From Thalassolituus alkanivorans (GTDB lineage: Bacteria > Pseudomonadota > Gammaproteobacteria > Pseudomonadales > Oceanobacteraceae), in NCBI RefSeq assembly GCF_020447205.1, contig NZ_JAJAEL010000039.1, positions 444,984 through 493,635 of the forward strand: a stretch of 48,652 bases of DNA. Direction: 5' to 3'. Shown one piece after another: positions 30,723 through 40,628 of this stretch; the stretch's first letter is position 1; every line of letters begins with the position of its first letter. The notes beneath the pieces were generated by a model that saw only the letters and a list, made by a program, of their open reading frames with translations, did not search any database and was not told the origin of the DNA. The translations under genes and the position numbers were made by a program.

Positions 30723-31622
30723 ATGCAACACTTCTGGCTGTTCCTCAAAGGCATAGCAATGGGGGCTGCCGATGTGGTGCCCGGTGTCTCCGGCGGCACC
30801 ATCGCCTTTGTTACCGGCATCTATACCGAGCTGCTGGACTCCATCAAAAATATCAACCTGCAGGCACTGAAAACGCTGTTTAAAGACGGCCCGCGCGCTT
30901 TCTGGCAAAGCATTAACGGCACCTTTCTGCTGGTGCTGGGCAGCGGCATCCTGCTGGCACTGTTGTCGCTGGCGCGTGGAATTCACTATCTGCTGATGAA
31001 CTATCCGGTGTGGCTGTGGGCCTTCTTCTTCGGCCTGATTCTGGCCTCCTGCTGGCATATCGGCAAAGAAATCGGACGCTGGGGCCTGGCACAACTGGTG
31101 TTGCTGGCATTGGGCGCCGTCATCGCCGGCTTTATCAGCACGGCATCGCCAACTTCGGTCACGCCGACACCACTGATTATTCTGCTGGCCGGCAGCATTG
31201 CGATCTGCGCCATGATCCTGCCAGGGATCTCAGGCAGCTTTATTCTGCTGCTGATGGGGCTGTATGAGCCGGTTCTCGGTGCCGTGCGGCAACTGGATAT
31301 ACAACTGCTGGGCACCTTTGCGGTGGGCGCTGCTATCGGTTTGATGGCTTTTTCGCGTCTGCTGAGCTGGTTACTGCATCACTATAAAGATGCCATGTTT
31401 GCATTGCTGACGGGCTTTATGGCGGGTTCCCTGCTGAAAGTCTGGCCCTGGAAAGAAACCCTGAGTACGCGCCTGAACAGCCATGGGGCAGAGGTACCTT
31501 TTATTCAGAGCAATATCCTGCCGGACAGTGGTTTATCCTTATTGCTGGCGCTGGGATTGATGCTGGCGGGAGCTTTATTGGTTCTTGGGCTTGAGCGTTT
31601 TGCGTCCAGAACGGCGCAGTAG
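30723..31622 (+). CDS. popT: DUF368 membrane protein, PopT-family undecaprenyl phosphate translocase
   Basis: A 299-residue polytopic inner-membrane protein with about eight hydrophobic segments. The signature GAADVVPGVSGGTIAFVTGI opens the protein and a second related loop, MILPGISGSFILLLMGLY, occurs near the middle, suggesting an inverted repeat fold. DUF368 proteins have been implicated in recycling the C55-P lipid carrier across the membrane. AAGGAC precedes the ATG. Located between pcm and nlpD, both stationary-phase and envelope genes. Confidence 0.88.
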   Translation: MQHFWLFLKGIAMGAADVVPGVSGGTIAFVTGIYTELLDSIKNINLQALKTLFKDGPRAFWQSINGTFLLVLGSGILLALLSLARGIHYLLMNYPVWLWAFFFGLILASCWHIGKEIGRWGLAQLVLLALGAVIAGFISTASPTSVTPTPLIILLAGSIAICAMILPGISGSFILLLMGLYEPVLGAVRQLDIQLLGTFAVGAAIGLMAFSRLLSWLLHHYKDAMFALLTGFMAGSLLKVWPWKETLSTRLNSHGAEVPFIQSNILPDSGLSLLLALGLMLAGALLVLGLERFASRTAQ

Positions 31623-31874
31623 TTTTCGTTCGCCCAGAGAGAACAAGTGTTAACTAAAAATAAAAATCTGCAAGTAAGCAATGCGGTTTTTTTGTGAAAA
31701 CGGGTAGAGTTCCGTATATAAGCCGCAAATCTGATAAAAACTTTGAATTTTTTAGACTTATTTAGAATAAGTATTTTATTTTTAAGTGTCTTTGGTTAAA
31801 AACAATCAGGCGCGCCGCAGGGCTCAAAAAGCTGTCATTTTTGAGTGTCAAAAAACAACCACCGACGGACGACG
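31623..31874. other. AT-rich intergenic region popT-nlpD with two inverted repeats
   Basis: Contains ACTTATT-TAG-AATAAGT at 31756-31772 and CTCAAAAA-GCTGTCA-TTTTTGAG at 31823-31845, both perfect. TATATA near 31716 could be a -10 box. The second hairpin lies 29 bases before the nlpD ATG, in its probable leader. This is the place where an nlpD promoter would be expected. Confidence 0.5.
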
Positions 31875-32645
31875 ATGAAAGCACTGACCACTGTCATATT
31901 AGTCACGATAGCTACACTATTAACAGGGTGTCTTTCTGGCCGAGAATTTGTCTCAGTTGAAGAGAAGTTCAGTAAAGGACAAACCGCGACGGGTTTCCAT
32001 CTTGTAGAACGGGGTGAGACGCTGTTTTCTATCGCCTGGCGTTACGGAATCGATTATCGGGAGTTGGCGAGCGCTAACTCAATAGCCAGCCCCTATGTTA
32101 TCTATCCTGGTCAAAAGATTGACATAAGAAATGTCGCCCGCCGTTCTGCTCCGGTCACGGTTACTGCCGTCGAAAATCCGTCAAAACCGCTGCCAAAAAG
32201 TCAGAGGCCAGCTAAGCCTCCCGTCAAAACAAGTCATAACACGCCAAAAAATAGCGACAATGCAGCCGATACTGACTGGAAATGGCCGGTAAACGGCCGT
32301 TTGATTGGTCATTTTTCAACCAAAAAGCCCGTGAACAAGGGGATTGATATCGCCGGTGCTTTGGGAGAATCTGTTTTGGCAGCAGCGGCAGGAACCGTGG
32401 TTTACGCGGGTCAGGGCTTACGCGGTTATGGCAACTTAGTCATCGTCAAACATAACGATACTTACCTCAGCGCCTACGCCCACACCAGCCGCATTCTGGT
32501 CAGCGAACAAGAAGTCGTTAAAGCTGGCCAGAAGATTGCCGAAATAGGATCTACTGGTACCGACAAAGTGAAACTTCACTTTGAGATCCGAAGAAACGGC
32601 AAGCCGGTTGATCCGCTCAGATACTTACCCAGCCGGCCTGGGTAG
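31875..32645 (+). CDS. nlpD: Lipoprotein NlpD, amidase activator
   Basis: A 256-residue lipoprotein with lipobox LLTGC (lipidated Cys near residue 19). A LysM domain (FHLVERGETLFSIAWRYGID ... YVIYPGQKI) binds peptidoglycan; the C-terminal M23 (LytM) domain covers the last 110 or so residues. The metal ligands are degenerate: the first His is Asn (NKGIDIAG) and HxH is KLHFEI, as expected for NlpD-type activators of AmiC-like amidases rather than enzymes. Short for NlpD (E. coli about 380). ATG 31875 is preferred because the lipobox then falls at normal distance. rpoS lies 77 bases downstream. Confidence 0.9.
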   Translation: MKALTTVILVTIATLLTGCLSGREFVSVEEKFSKGQTATGFHLVERGETLFSIAWRYGIDYRELASANSIASPYVIYPGQKIDIRNVARRSAPVTVTAVENPSKPLPKSQRPAKPPVKTSHNTPKNSDNAADTDWKWPVNGRLIGHFSTKKPVNKGIDIAGALGESVLAAAAGTVVYAGQGLRGYGNLVIVKHNDTYLSAYAHTSRILVSEQEVVKAGQKIAEIGSTGTDKVKLHFEIRRNGKPVDPLRYLPSRPG

Positions 32646-32722
32646 AGCGGTCGGAAATTAATCAGTCGTTCTGGCATAAAACCTGTTTCGGTTCAGGTTC
32701 AGGACGATAACCAAAGGCGGGA

Positions 32723-33706
32723 ATGAACATGGCAGTACAACAACGAGAACTACGCGAAGAAGACGTTTTTGATGATGTAGAAGCGCTGGCACTGGTGGAA
32801 GAGTCTGAGTCTGAACAGGATTCGGCAGACGAAACAACAGAACGCTTTGCGGCAGATACATCCTACAAAACGATGGATGCTACTCAGTTGTATCTCAATG
32901 AGATTGGGTTTTCCCCACTGCTGTCTGCGGAAGAAGAAGTGCACTATGCACGTCTGGCCCGCAAGGGTGATGAGATGGGTCGCCGTCGCATGATTGAAAG
33001 TAACCTGCGACTGGTGGTGAAGATTTCACGCCGTTACGTTAACCGCGGCTTATCGCTGCTGGATCTGATCGAAGAGGGCAACCTTGGTCTGATCCGCGCG
33101 GTTGAGAAATTTGATCCGGAACGCGGATTCCGCTTCTCTACCTACGCCACCTGGTGGATCCGTCAGACCATCGAACGGGCGATCATGAATCAGACCCGTA
33201 CCATCCGTCTGCCGATTCACGTGGTCAAAGAACTCAACGTTTACCTGCGTGCAGCCCGTGAGCTGACCCAGAAGCTGGATCATGAGCCAAGCGCAGAAGA
33301 AATCGCAGCTCTGCTGGAAAAACCGGTAGAAGATGTAAAACGCATGCTCAAACTGAATGAGCGTGTAACCTCGATTGATACTCCACTGGGACCGTCATCC
33401 GATAAATCCATTCTGGATACCATTGCTGATGAACGTGTAACCGATCCGGGTGAAGAACTGCAGAATCAGGATATTCAGTCCAATCTGGATCGCTGGATTG
33501 AAGAACTGCCAGAGAAGCAACGTGAAGTATTATCCCGCCGCTTTGGTCTGCGTGGTTATGAAACCAGCACCCTGGAAGATGTGGGTCGCGAAATCGGTCT
33601 GACCCGTGAGCGTGTTCGTCAGATCCAGGTCGAAGCCCTTAAGCGTCTGCGTGAGATCATGGAGAAGCAGGGTCTGAACGCAGCCACTCTGTTCGGTGAT
33701 GCCTGA
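32723..33706 (+). CDS. rpoS: RNA polymerase sigma factor RpoS
   Basis: A 327-residue group 2 sigma-70 factor for stationary phase and general stress. Region 1.2 and 2 contain [40 protein letters not shown] and [20 protein letters not shown]; region 4 has [20 protein letters not shown]. The conserved [15 protein letters not shown] loop is present. AAAGG lies five bases before the ATG at 32723. As in other gammaproteobacteria it is downstream of nlpD, within which an rpoS promoter is usual. A terminator follows. Confidence 0.97.
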   Translation: MNMAVQQRELREEDVFDDVEALALVEESESEQDSADETTERFAADTSYKTMDATQLYLNEIGFSPLLSAEEEVHYARLARKGDEMGRRRMIESNLRLVVKISRRYVNRGLSLLDLIEEGNLGLIRAVEKFDPERGFRFSTYATWWIRQTIERAIMNQTRTIRLPIHVVKELNVYLRAARELTQKLDHEPSAEEIAALLEKPVEDVKRMLKLNERVTSIDTPLGPSSDKSILDTIADERVTDPGEELQNQDIQSNLDRWIEELPEKQREVLSRRFGLRGYETSTLEDVGREIGLTRERVRQIQVEALKRLREIMEKQGLNAATLFGDA

Positions 33707-33721
33707 TCACTGAACAGCAGC

Positions 33722-33754
33722 AATAAAAAAGCGGCCATTGGCCGCTTTTTTATT
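33722..33754. terminator. Bidirectional terminator between rpoS and fdxA
   Basis: AATAAAAAAGCGGCC, loop ATT, GGCCGCTTTTTTATT: a 15 bp perfect stem with T-runs in both directions, placed between convergent genes. Confidence 0.93.
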
Positions 33755-33789
33755 GCCCGGGGTTTAACCCGGATGCTGAGCTGGAAAAC

Positions 33790-34113
33790 TCAACGCTCAA
33801 GATGCTGCAGTTTGTCCGGAACGCCATCCCACTCCTCGGCATCCGGCAGCGATTCTTTTTTCTCGCTGATGTTCGGCCATACTTCGGCCAGTTCTGCGTT
33901 CAGTTCAATGTACTGTTCCTGACCGGCCGGTACTTCGTCTTCGGAGAAAATCGCTTCTGCCGGGCACTCAGGCTCACACAGTGCACAGTCGATACACTCA
34001 TCCGGGTGAATCACCAGAAAGTTCGGACCTTCGTAGAAACAGTCAACCGGGCAGACTTCCACACAGTCGGTGTACTTACATTTCACGCAGTTATCAGTAA
34101 CGACGAACGTCAT
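33790..34113 (-). CDS. fdxA: 7Fe ferredoxin FdxA
   Basis: A 107-residue soluble electron carrier with one [3Fe-4S] and one [4Fe-4S] cluster. Cysteines occur in [21 protein letters not shown] and [12 protein letters not shown]; the C-terminal tail ([12 protein letters not shown]) is typical of the Azotobacter/Pseudomonas FdxA type. AGGAGA precedes the ATG. It lies downstream of mutS on the same strand, 219 bases away. Confidence 0.95.
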   Translation of the reverse strand: MTFVVTDNCVKCKYTDCVEVCPVDCFYEGPNFLVIHPDECIDCALCEPECPAEAIFSEDEVPAGQEQYIELNAELAEVWPNISEKKESLPDAEEWDGVPDKLQHLER

Positions 34114-34260
34114 CTGGGGTATCTCCTAATCTCGCAAATCATCGGCGCTTTCCCCCGGTTCTTGGCAGACTGATAAGATACTCAGTCTCCGGGTGTTTAG
34201 TAATCCGCCATTCTAGGTAGGAGCGGGCAAGTGGGCAAGTTCGTCCGCTATAAATATGGG

Positions 34261-34319
34261 TTATAGCCAACGGCCTAATGGTTCTAACGAAGTCGTAAAA
34301 AACCGCACGCTGGCTATAA
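34261..34319. repeat. Inverted repeat between mutS and fdxA
   Basis: TTATAGCCA at 34261-34269 and TGGCTATAA at 34311-34319 are perfectly complementary with 41 bases between them. No T-run follows on either strand. The role is unknown; it may structure the mutS-fdxA transcript or be chance. Confidence 0.4.
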
Positions 34320-34332
34320 GAAGGCCGCTGCT

Positions 34333-36951
34333 TTACAGCAGTGCCTTCAGTTCATACATCAGTTCCAGTGCCGCCCGTGGTGACAAATCGTCCGGATTCA
34401 GTGCGGCCAGGCGCTCTTCAACGGCTGACGGCAGGGCGGCGAACAGATCATTCTGCAGCGGCTGATCGGCTTTTGCCGCTTTATGCGTCACAGGTGCCGT
34501 ATTCTCCGCACCGCTGGTAACAGACGTTGGTATAGCTGCAGGGCTGACGCCGGAGCTTTGCTCCAGATGTAACAGCTGCACCTTGGCCTGCTGAATCACG
34601 CTGTCCGGTACGCCGGCCAGCTGGGCGACCTGCAGACCATAACTCTGGCTGGCCGGGCCCTGTTCTACCGAGTGCAGGAAGATAATACGGTCGTCGTGTT
34701 CGGTGGCTTTCAGGTGCACGTTAACCACATTGCTGTGGTTTTCCGGCAGGGCGGTCATCTCGAAATAATGGGTGGCAAACAGGGTAAATGCACCGATATG
34801 TTCGGCCAGATGTGCGGCACTGGCCCAGGCCAGAGACAGACCGTCAAAAGTGCTGGTGCCACGGCCGACTTCATCCATTAATACCAGGCTCTGGGCGGTG
34901 GCATTGTGCAGGATATTCGCGGTTTCGGTCATTTCCACCATAAAGGTCGAACGGCCACCGGCGACATCATCGGAAGAACCCATGCGGGTAAAAATCCGGT
35001 CAATCGGGCCCAGGGTGCAGCTCCCGGCGGGTACATAACTGCCGATATGGGCCAGCAGGGCAATCAGGGCAACCTGACGCATATAGGTCGATTTACCGCC
35101 CATGTTCGGACCGGTAATGATCTGCATATTCTGTTGGGCATCGAGGCGGGTATCGTTGGCGACAAAGGGATCGACGATCAGATTTTCGATTACCGGATGT
35201 CGCCCCTGCTGAATATCGACCACCGCGTCGCTGACCAGTTGCGGCTGAACAAAACGCAGGCTTTCGGCACGCTCGGCCAGATTCGACAGTACATCCACCT
35301 CAGACAGCGCCGCGGCGCACACCTGCAACGGAATCAGCTCTTCGGCCAGCGCCTGTACCAGTTCGTCGTACAGGGCTTTTTCGCGGCTTAATGCGCGGCT
35401 TTTGGCACTCAGGGCTTTGTCTTCGAAGGTTTTAAGCTCCGGCGTAATAAAACGTTCAGCGTTTTTCAGCGTCTGGCGACGGATATATTCCGTAGGTGCG
35501 GCATCGGACTGGGCTTTGGATATTTCGATGTAATAGCCGTGCACGCGGTTGTAGCCGACTTTTAAGGTGCTGATACCGGTACGTTCTTTTTCCTGCTCTT
35601 CGAGCTTAATTAAATAATCGCCGGCGTTTTCGCTCAGTGCGCGCAGTTCATCCAGCTCGCTGTCGTAGCCTTCGGCGATCACACCGCCGTCGCGGATAAT
35701 GACCGGCGGGTTTTCAATAATGGCTTTGCTCAGGCGTTCAACCCAGTGCGGGAATTCCTGCGCCCGTTCCAGTAATTGTTCAGCCAGTGCGCTGTCGAGG
35801 CGGGTTAACTGCTGGCGGATATCGGGCACGATGGCCAGCGCATCACGCAGCCGTGCGAGGTCGCGCGGGCGGGCGGAACCCAGTGCCACGCGCGATAGAA
35901 TACGTTCAATATCGCCGACCTGTTTCAGGCTGCTGTGCAATTCTTCGGCGGCGTAATGCTGAATAAGCTGGGCGATGAATCCCTGCCGTTGTTGCAGCAG
36001 TGCCTGGTCGCGCAGCGGACGGTTCAGCCAGCGTTTGAGCAAACGGCTGCCCATCGCCGTGGCGGTTTTATCCATGATCCAGGCCAGCGTGTGCTGACTG
36101 TCGCCTTTCTGGTTGATGTCGATTTCCAGATTCCGGCGACTGGCGGGGTCGATAATAATCGTGTCATCCGGCTGCTCGATCTGCAGCGAGCGGATATGCG
36201 GCAGATTATTGCGCTGGGTTTCCTGAGCGTAATTCAGCAGTGCGCCGGCAGCACGGATAGCCACCGTCATATGCTCACAGCCAAAGCCACGCAGGTCGCG
36301 GGTTTTTAACTGCTGGGTCAGCAGGCGGAATGCGGTGTCGGATTCGTAGTGCCAGGGCGCCTGTAATTTCGCCCCCTGGCGTTCACGCAGACCGGCGGGC
36401 TGGCGCTGATCTTCGTTGAGTAATAATTCCGCCGGACGCAGACGTTCGATCTCGGCCAGTAAAGCATCTTCACCGTCGACCTCCAGCACCGAGAAACGAC
36501 CGGAACTGATTTCCAGCACGGCTAAACCATGGCGTTGTTGCTCAGAACAGAGGGCAACCAGCAGGTTGTCGGAACGCTCATCCAGAAAAGCTTCATCGGT
36601 CAGGGTGCCTGGTGTAATCACCCGCACGACTTTGCGTTCGACCGGCCCTTTGCTGGTCGCCGGGTCGCCGATCTGTTCGGCAATCGCCACCGACACGCCC
36701 TGCTTTACCAGCCGGGCGATATAGTTTTCGGCAGCATGGTATGGAATACCGGCCATCGGAATCGGCTCGCCGCCGCTCTGACCGCGGGCGGTTAAGGTAA
36801 TGTCGAGCAGCTGTGCCGCACGTTTGGCGTCGCTGTAAAATAATTCGTAAAAATCGCCCATGCGATAAAACAGCAGAGTGTCGGAGAATTCGGCTTTGAT
36901 GCGGAAATACTGTTGCATCATCGGCGTGTGCTGGGCGGTTGCCTGGCTCAT
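34333..36951 (-). CDS. mutS: DNA mismatch repair protein MutS
   Basis: An 872-residue ATPase that recognises mismatches and recruits MutL. The mismatch-reading Phe-x-Glu is GDFYELF (Phe34, Glu36). The ABC-type ATPase has [13 protein letters not shown] (Walker A), [12 protein letters not shown] (Walker B region) and THYFEM. The C-terminal tail keeps the helix for tetramerisation ([24 protein letters not shown] segment near the end). It is divergent from pncC with 74 bases between, as in Pseudomonas. Confidence 0.97.
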   Translation of the reverse strand: MSQATAQHTPMMQQYFRIKAEFSDTLLFYRMGDFYELFYSDAKRAAQLLDITLTARGQSGGEPIPMAGIPYHAAENYIARLVKQGVSVAIAEQIGDPATSKGPVERKVVRVITPGTLTDEAFLDERSDNLLVALCSEQQRHGLAVLEISSGRFSVLEVDGEDALLAEIERLRPAELLLNEDQRQPAGLRERQGAKLQAPWHYESDTAFRLLTQQLKTRDLRGFGCEHMTVAIRAAGALLNYAQETQRNNLPHIRSLQIEQPDDTIIIDPASRRNLEIDINQKGDSQHTLAWIMDKTATAMGSRLLKRWLNRPLRDQALLQQRQGFIAQLIQHYAAEELHSSLKQVGDIERILSRVALGSARPRDLARLRDALAIVPDIRQQLTRLDSALAEQLLERAQEFPHWVERLSKAIIENPPVIIRDGGVIAEGYDSELDELRALSENAGDYLIKLEEQEKERTGISTLKVGYNRVHGYYIEISKAQSDAAPTEYIRRQTLKNAERFITPELKTFEDKALSAKSRALSREKALYDELVQALAEELIPLQVCAAALSEVDVLSNLAERAESLRFVQPQLVSDAVVDIQQGRHPVIENLIVDPFVANDTRLDAQQNMQIITGPNMGGKSTYMRQVALIALLAHIGSYVPAGSCTLGPIDRIFTRMGSSDDVAGGRSTFMVEMTETANILHNATAQSLVLMDEVGRGTSTFDGLSLAWASAAHLAEHIGAFTLFATHYFEMTALPENHSNVVNVHLKATEHDDRIIFLHSVEQGPASQSYGLQVAQLAGVPDSVIQQAKVQLLHLEQSSGVSPAAIPTSVTSGAENTAPVTHKAAKADQPLQNDLFAALPSAVEERLAALNPDDLSPRAALELMYELKALL

Positions 36952-37025
36952 CGGGCGAGTGTCCTTAAAAAACGGGCGTGTTAATGTAAACGGCAGATTG
37001 TAAGTGATTCCGCGAGGATACAGAA

Positions 37026-37511
37026 ATGAGCCCTGAACTGAATGCTTCTGTTGCCGTACTGGCTGAAATTCTGCAGAGCCGTAATCTGCGGCTGGTCACT
37101 GCGGAGTCCTGTACCGGTGGCGGTATTGCCAGTGCGCTGACCGATCTGGCCGGCAGTTCGAACTGGTTTGAATGTGGTTTTGTCACCTATTCCAACGAAG
37201 CCAAAGTCCGCTACCTCGGCGTACCACCGGCGATTATTGAGCAGTTTGGTGCGGTCAGCGAAGAGACGGTGCGCGCCATGGTGGCCGGTGCCGTCAATAA
37301 CAGTCTGGGTGATCTGGCCGTGGCGGTCAGTGGTGTGGCCGGACCCGGCGGAGGCTCCGAAGATAAGCCCGTGGGTACCGTCTGGTTTGCCTGGGGAAAC
37401 GCCGAGCAGCAGATTACGGAATGCTGCCACTTTCCCGGTAACCGCGAACAGGTGCGCGCACTGGCGGTTGTGCATGGTATTCAGGGCTTATGCCGCTGGC
37501 TGTCCTGCTGA
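37026..37511 (+). CDS. pncC: Nicotinamide-nucleotide amidase PncC (CinA C-terminal domain)
   Basis: A 161-residue stand-alone CinA C-terminal domain that hydrolyses nicotinamide mononucleotide in NAD salvage. Motifs: [20 protein letters not shown] with the active-site Ser, [12 protein letters not shown] and [20 protein letters not shown]. Length matches E. coli PncC; the N-terminal COG1058 domain of full CinA is absent. GAGG lies upstream of the ATG. recA follows after 130 bases with its own SOS promoter. Confidence 0.95.
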   Translation: MSPELNASVAVLAEILQSRNLRLVTAESCTGGGIASALTDLAGSSNWFECGFVTYSNEAKVRYLGVPPAIIEQFGAVSEETVRAMVAGAVNNSLGDLAVAVSGVAGPGGGSEDKPVGTVWFAWGNAEQQITECCHFPGNREQVRALAVVHGIQGLCRWLSC

Positions 37512-37525
37512 CAAAAAAAGAAGGG

Positions 37526-37554
37526 TTGGCGCTGAGAATAAGCTGTGCTTAAAT
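37526..37554 (+). promoter_or_regulatory. Probable recA promoter
   Basis: TTGGCG at 37526 and TTAAAT at 37549 with a 17-base spacer. The -10 box abuts the LexA site, so repressor binding would block polymerase. Confidence 0.55.
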
Positions 37555-37573
37555 ACTGGTTAAATTTACAGTG
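37554..37573. promoter_or_regulatory. LexA (SOS) box upstream of recA
   Basis: TACTGGTTAAATTTACAGTG fits the gammaproteobacterial LexA consensus CTG-N10-CAG with an AT-rich centre and flanking TA/TG. It is 69 bases before the recA ATG. Confidence 0.85.
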
Positions 37574-37641
37574 ATTGGTCATGAGCAGGTAACAGACCGG
37601 TCAGACAGACTAACCAGATTAAACACAGACAGGACAGAGCG

Positions 37642-38679
37642 ATGGATGCTAACAAACAGAAAGCACTTGATGCGGCACTGAGCCAGATTGAACGTCAGTT
37701 TGGTAAAGGCGCCATTATGAAGATGGGCGAGCAGCCGCGCGAAGCCATTCCTGCTATCTCCACAGGTTCTCTGGGGCTGGACATCGCTCTGGGCATTGGC
37801 GGTCTGCCACAGGGCCGGATCGTTGAAATCTACGGCCCGGAAAGCTCAGGTAAAACCACACTGTGTTTATCGGTGATGGCGCAGGCGCAGAAAATGGGCA
37901 AATCCGTTGCCATTATCGATGCCGAGCACGCTCTGGATCCGCTGTATGCCGAGAAGCTGGGTATCGATCTCAACAACCTGCTGGTATCGCAGCCGGATAC
38001 CGGTGAACAGGCACTGGAAATCTGTGACAGCCTGGTACGCTCCGGCGCAGTGGATGTGATTGTTGTCGACTCCGTTGCTGCACTGGTTCCTAAAGCTGAA
38101 ATTGAAGGCGAGATGGGCGACAGCCATGTTGGTCTGCAGGCGCGTCTGATGTCTCAGGCTCTGCGTAAAATTACCGGTAACGTTAAAAACGCCAACTGTC
38201 TGGTGATCTTTATTAACCAGATCCGGATGAAAATCGGCGTTATGTTTGGCAGTCCGGAAACCACGACCGGTGGTAACGCGCTGAAGTTCTATTCTTCTGT
38301 ACGTCTGGATATCCGCCGTATCGGTTCGGTTAAACAGGGCGATGAAGTTATTGGTAACGAAACCCGCGTTAAAGTGGTGAAAAATAAAGTATCGCCACCA
38401 TTCAAGCAGGCCGAGTTCCAGATCATGTACGGTCAGGGTATTTACCACATGGGTGAGGTGATCGACCTGGGTGTTAAGTGTGGCCTGGTGGATAAATCCG
38501 GTGCCTGGTACAGCTATAAAGGCGACAAGATCGGGCAGGGTAAAGCTAATGCTGCACTGTTCCTGCAGGATCACCCTGAAATGGCTGCAGAAATTGAAGC
38601 CGGTATCCGCAGCCAGATGCTGACGGTGGCCGTAGCATCTGACATTACCAGTGAAGTGGATGAAGAAACCGAAGCCTGA
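37642..38679 (+). CDS. recA: Recombinase RecA
   Basis: A 345-residue strand-exchange ATPase and LexA co-protease. Walker A is GPESSGKTT; other motifs are [49 protein letters not shown] and an acidic tail ending EVDEETEA. Length matches the family. Preceded by a LexA box, so SOS-inducible; overlapping recX downstream modulates its activity. Confidence 0.98.
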   Translation: MDANKQKALDAALSQIERQFGKGAIMKMGEQPREAIPAISTGSLGLDIALGIGGLPQGRIVEIYGPESSGKTTLCLSVMAQAQKMGKSVAIIDAEHALDPLYAEKLGIDLNNLLVSQPDTGEQALEICDSLVRSGAVDVIVVDSVAALVPKAEIEGEMGDSHVGLQARLMSQALRKITGNVKNANCLVIFINQIRMKIGVMFGSPETTTGGNALKFYSSVRLDIRRIGSVKQGDEVIGNETRVKVVKNKVSPPFKQAEFQIMYGQGIYHMGEVIDLGVKCGLVDKSGAWYSYKGDKIGQGKANAALFLQDHPEMAAEIEAGIRSQMLTVAVASDITSEVDEETEA

Positions 38680-39148
38680 GCTGACGCAGGCTGAATTACG
38701 CCGGGCGGCTGTTGATCTGCTGTCCCGGCGTGATTATTCCCGCCGCGAACTGACACGTAGACTCTCCCCGAAAGCCGCTGACCCTGACGATGTGGAAACG
38801 GTTCTTGATGACCTCGCCGAGCGTCACTGGCAATCCGATGAACGTTTTGCCGAGTCTTTCCTCAACAGCCGCTGTCAGCGTTATGGTCCTGTGCGCCTGC
38901 AACAGGAGTTGCGTGAAAAAGGCCTGAGCGCAGAGCAGATTCAGAGTGCTATCGCCAATCTCAGTGTCGACTGGTATGAGCTGGCACTGGACCTGGCACA
39001 ACGCAAATGCCCCGGCGGGCTACCGCCACAGGATATGCGTGAACGCGCCCGTTTATATCGTTTTCTGGCCTATCGTGGTTTTACGGGTGAGCAAACCAGT
39101 TATGCCCTTGAGCAGCTGGCTATGGCTGAACATTCGGACAACGATTAA
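38660..39148 (+). CDS. recX: RecA regulatory protein RecX
   Basis: A 162-residue helical protein that binds and limits RecA filaments. Family motifs: [32 protein letters not shown] and [14 protein letters not shown]. The ATG at 38660 lies inside the last codons of recA (20-base overlap), implying coupling and low translation; an in-frame GTG at 38651 would add three residues. A MITE begins 17 bases after the stop. Confidence 0.92.
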   Translation: MKKPKPELTQAELRRAAVDLLSRRDYSRRELTRRLSPKAADPDDVETVLDDLAERHWQSDERFAESFLNSRCQRYGPVRLQQELREKGLSAEQIQSAIANLSVDWYELALDLAQRKCPGGLPPQDMRERARLYRFLAYRGFTGEQTSYALEQLAMAEHSDND

Positions 39149-39164
39149 GTTCCTGTCACCATCT

Positions 39165-39430
39165 AGGGCCTGTCGACACTAATTAAACAGGCCTGTTATT
39201 GGCTAAAAATATCTCAAACAAGGCGCTGAGAGTGTGGCCTAACGGGTTAAGCGAACGAACAGCAACGCAGGATGAGGGATTTTTAGCCATAACCCTTCGG
39301 GCTGAGGCCAGTTTTTCTCATTAACTTCGTCGTTCGTCATTCATTTAGCCCGCTAATATCACTCCTCTCTCCTTGTTCTGAAAAAAACTAGCTCTCAGCA
39401 GGACCTATTCAATTAGTGTCGACAGGCCCT
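39165..39430 (+). mobile_element. MITE-like element, copy 2
   Basis: 266 bp with perfect 20 bp terminal inverted repeats AGGGCCTGTCGACACTAATT, extended by about seven imperfect bases. Interior matches 28970-29226 in the opposite direction. TA flanks the GGGCC ends on both sides here (TCTAGGG ... CCCTAGT), compatible with a TA target duplication of the Tc1/mariner-IS630 type, though palindromic ends make this ambiguous. No coding capacity. Confidence 0.85.
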
Positions 39431-39607
39431 AGTGAATATTCCTGACTAAGCTGCCTTTTTGACGACATTATTTTCACTGTCGCCTCAGTCTATTGACACT
39501 CCCCTCACCGCTAACCATGATCGGAATCATATATTTAAATATAGAACGAATGTTCAATTTCCGGTGGAGACCGGCAATTAATAATCATAAGATCGTTGGG
39601 GAGGGAT

Positions 39608-40624
39608 ATGAGCCCAACTTTACAGGTCGATATCGTACTGGTGCAGCACCTGCTGAGTTTCTGGGACAGTCAAGGTATTGATATCACTCCTGTCTGGAGT
39701 TTACTGAGCATGACGCCAGCGGAGCCTATGCCGCCATGGGTCGATGCTGACAAGCTGAAGCTTGCCCACCAGTATATTGCCTCGCAAAGCAGCGACAGGC
39801 TGCTGCCTGCCCGTACCGGTCGTTATCTGGCGCAACGTGATTTACCGCTGAGTCGCTTATTAAAATACTCTGAGAACCTGTCCCAGGGGCTGGTTTCTGC
39901 ATTGCGTTTTATGCATCTGTCCGTTGGCAATATTCATTTTGTTGTCAGCCCGGGTGAGCACAAAGTGGTTATACGGGCTGAGCCCCAGAGCAGCCTGCAA
40001 CTGCTGCCGCAGCAGTTGTTGCAGGGCCTGTTAACATTGTCTGAGGCCTGTTACCAGGTGTTGGGCCGATGCTATACCGATCAGGATCTGACTCTGCGGG
40101 TACCTCTGGAGCCTGATGTTATTACTGAACTGAACGCCTTTTCTGTTCCGGCTGTTACGGCAGGTGAGCATTATGCTCTGGATATATCAGCAGCTGCCTG
40201 GCAGCGTTTGAATCCGGGACAGCAGCCGATTCTGTATGCCAGCCTGTTGCGTGACTTTGAGCGTAACGCCGATAAATTTCAGGAACAGGTAAGGTTGTAC
40301 AATGAACTGCAGCGCATTCTGCAGGGGTGTCTGCTGAAGCGTCAGGTGTCACAGGAAGATGTGGCTGCCCAGTTGGGCATCAGTGTGCGTAATTTGCAGC
40401 GTCGACTGAAAGCGCTGGGTACAACCTATCAGGCTTTACTGGACGAAAGCCGGCAGGCGCTTTCCATGCGTCTGATCCGCGATGAAAGTATCCCGTTATA
40501 TGAAATTGCTTTTATGGTCGGCTATGCCGAGCCGAGTGCATTTTATAAAGCTTTCAAACGCTGGACGGATGCAACGCCCGGCGATTACCGTCAGGCGTTG
40601 AGTGCAGAGACAAATGAAGCCTGA
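39608..40624 (+). CDS. AraC-family transcriptional regulator (OruR/ArgR-like architecture)
   Basis: A 338-residue protein. Residues about 15-200 resemble the arabinose-binding-like N-terminal domain found in the OruR group; the last 90 residues hold the double helix-turn-helix (VAAQLGISVRNLQRRLKALG, then IPLYEIAFMVGYAEPSAFYK and WTDATPGDYR). ATG 39608 is chosen because GGGGAGG precedes it directly; an upstream TTG would lack this site. It converges with ndh, only four bases apart. Ligand and targets are unknown. Confidence 0.88.
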   Translation: MSPTLQVDIVLVQHLLSFWDSQGIDITPVWSLLSMTPAEPMPPWVDADKLKLAHQYIASQSSDRLLPARTGRYLAQRDLPLSRLLKYSENLSQGLVSALRFMHLSVGNIHFVVSPGEHKVVIRAEPQSSLQLLPQQLLQGLLTLSEACYQVLGRCYTDQDLTLRVPLEPDVITELNAFSVPAVTAGEHYALDISAAAWQRLNPGQQPILYASLLRDFERNADKFQEQVRLYNELQRILQGCLLKRQVSQEDVAAQLGISVRNLQRRLKALGTTYQALLDESRQALSMRLIRDESIPLYEIAFMVGYAEPSAFYKAFKRWTDATPGDYRQALSAETNEA

Positions 40625-40628
40625 TAGC

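Noticed and set aside
37867..38574. 235-residue open frame antisense to recA
   Set aside because: Shadow of recA codons with no recognisable protein features.
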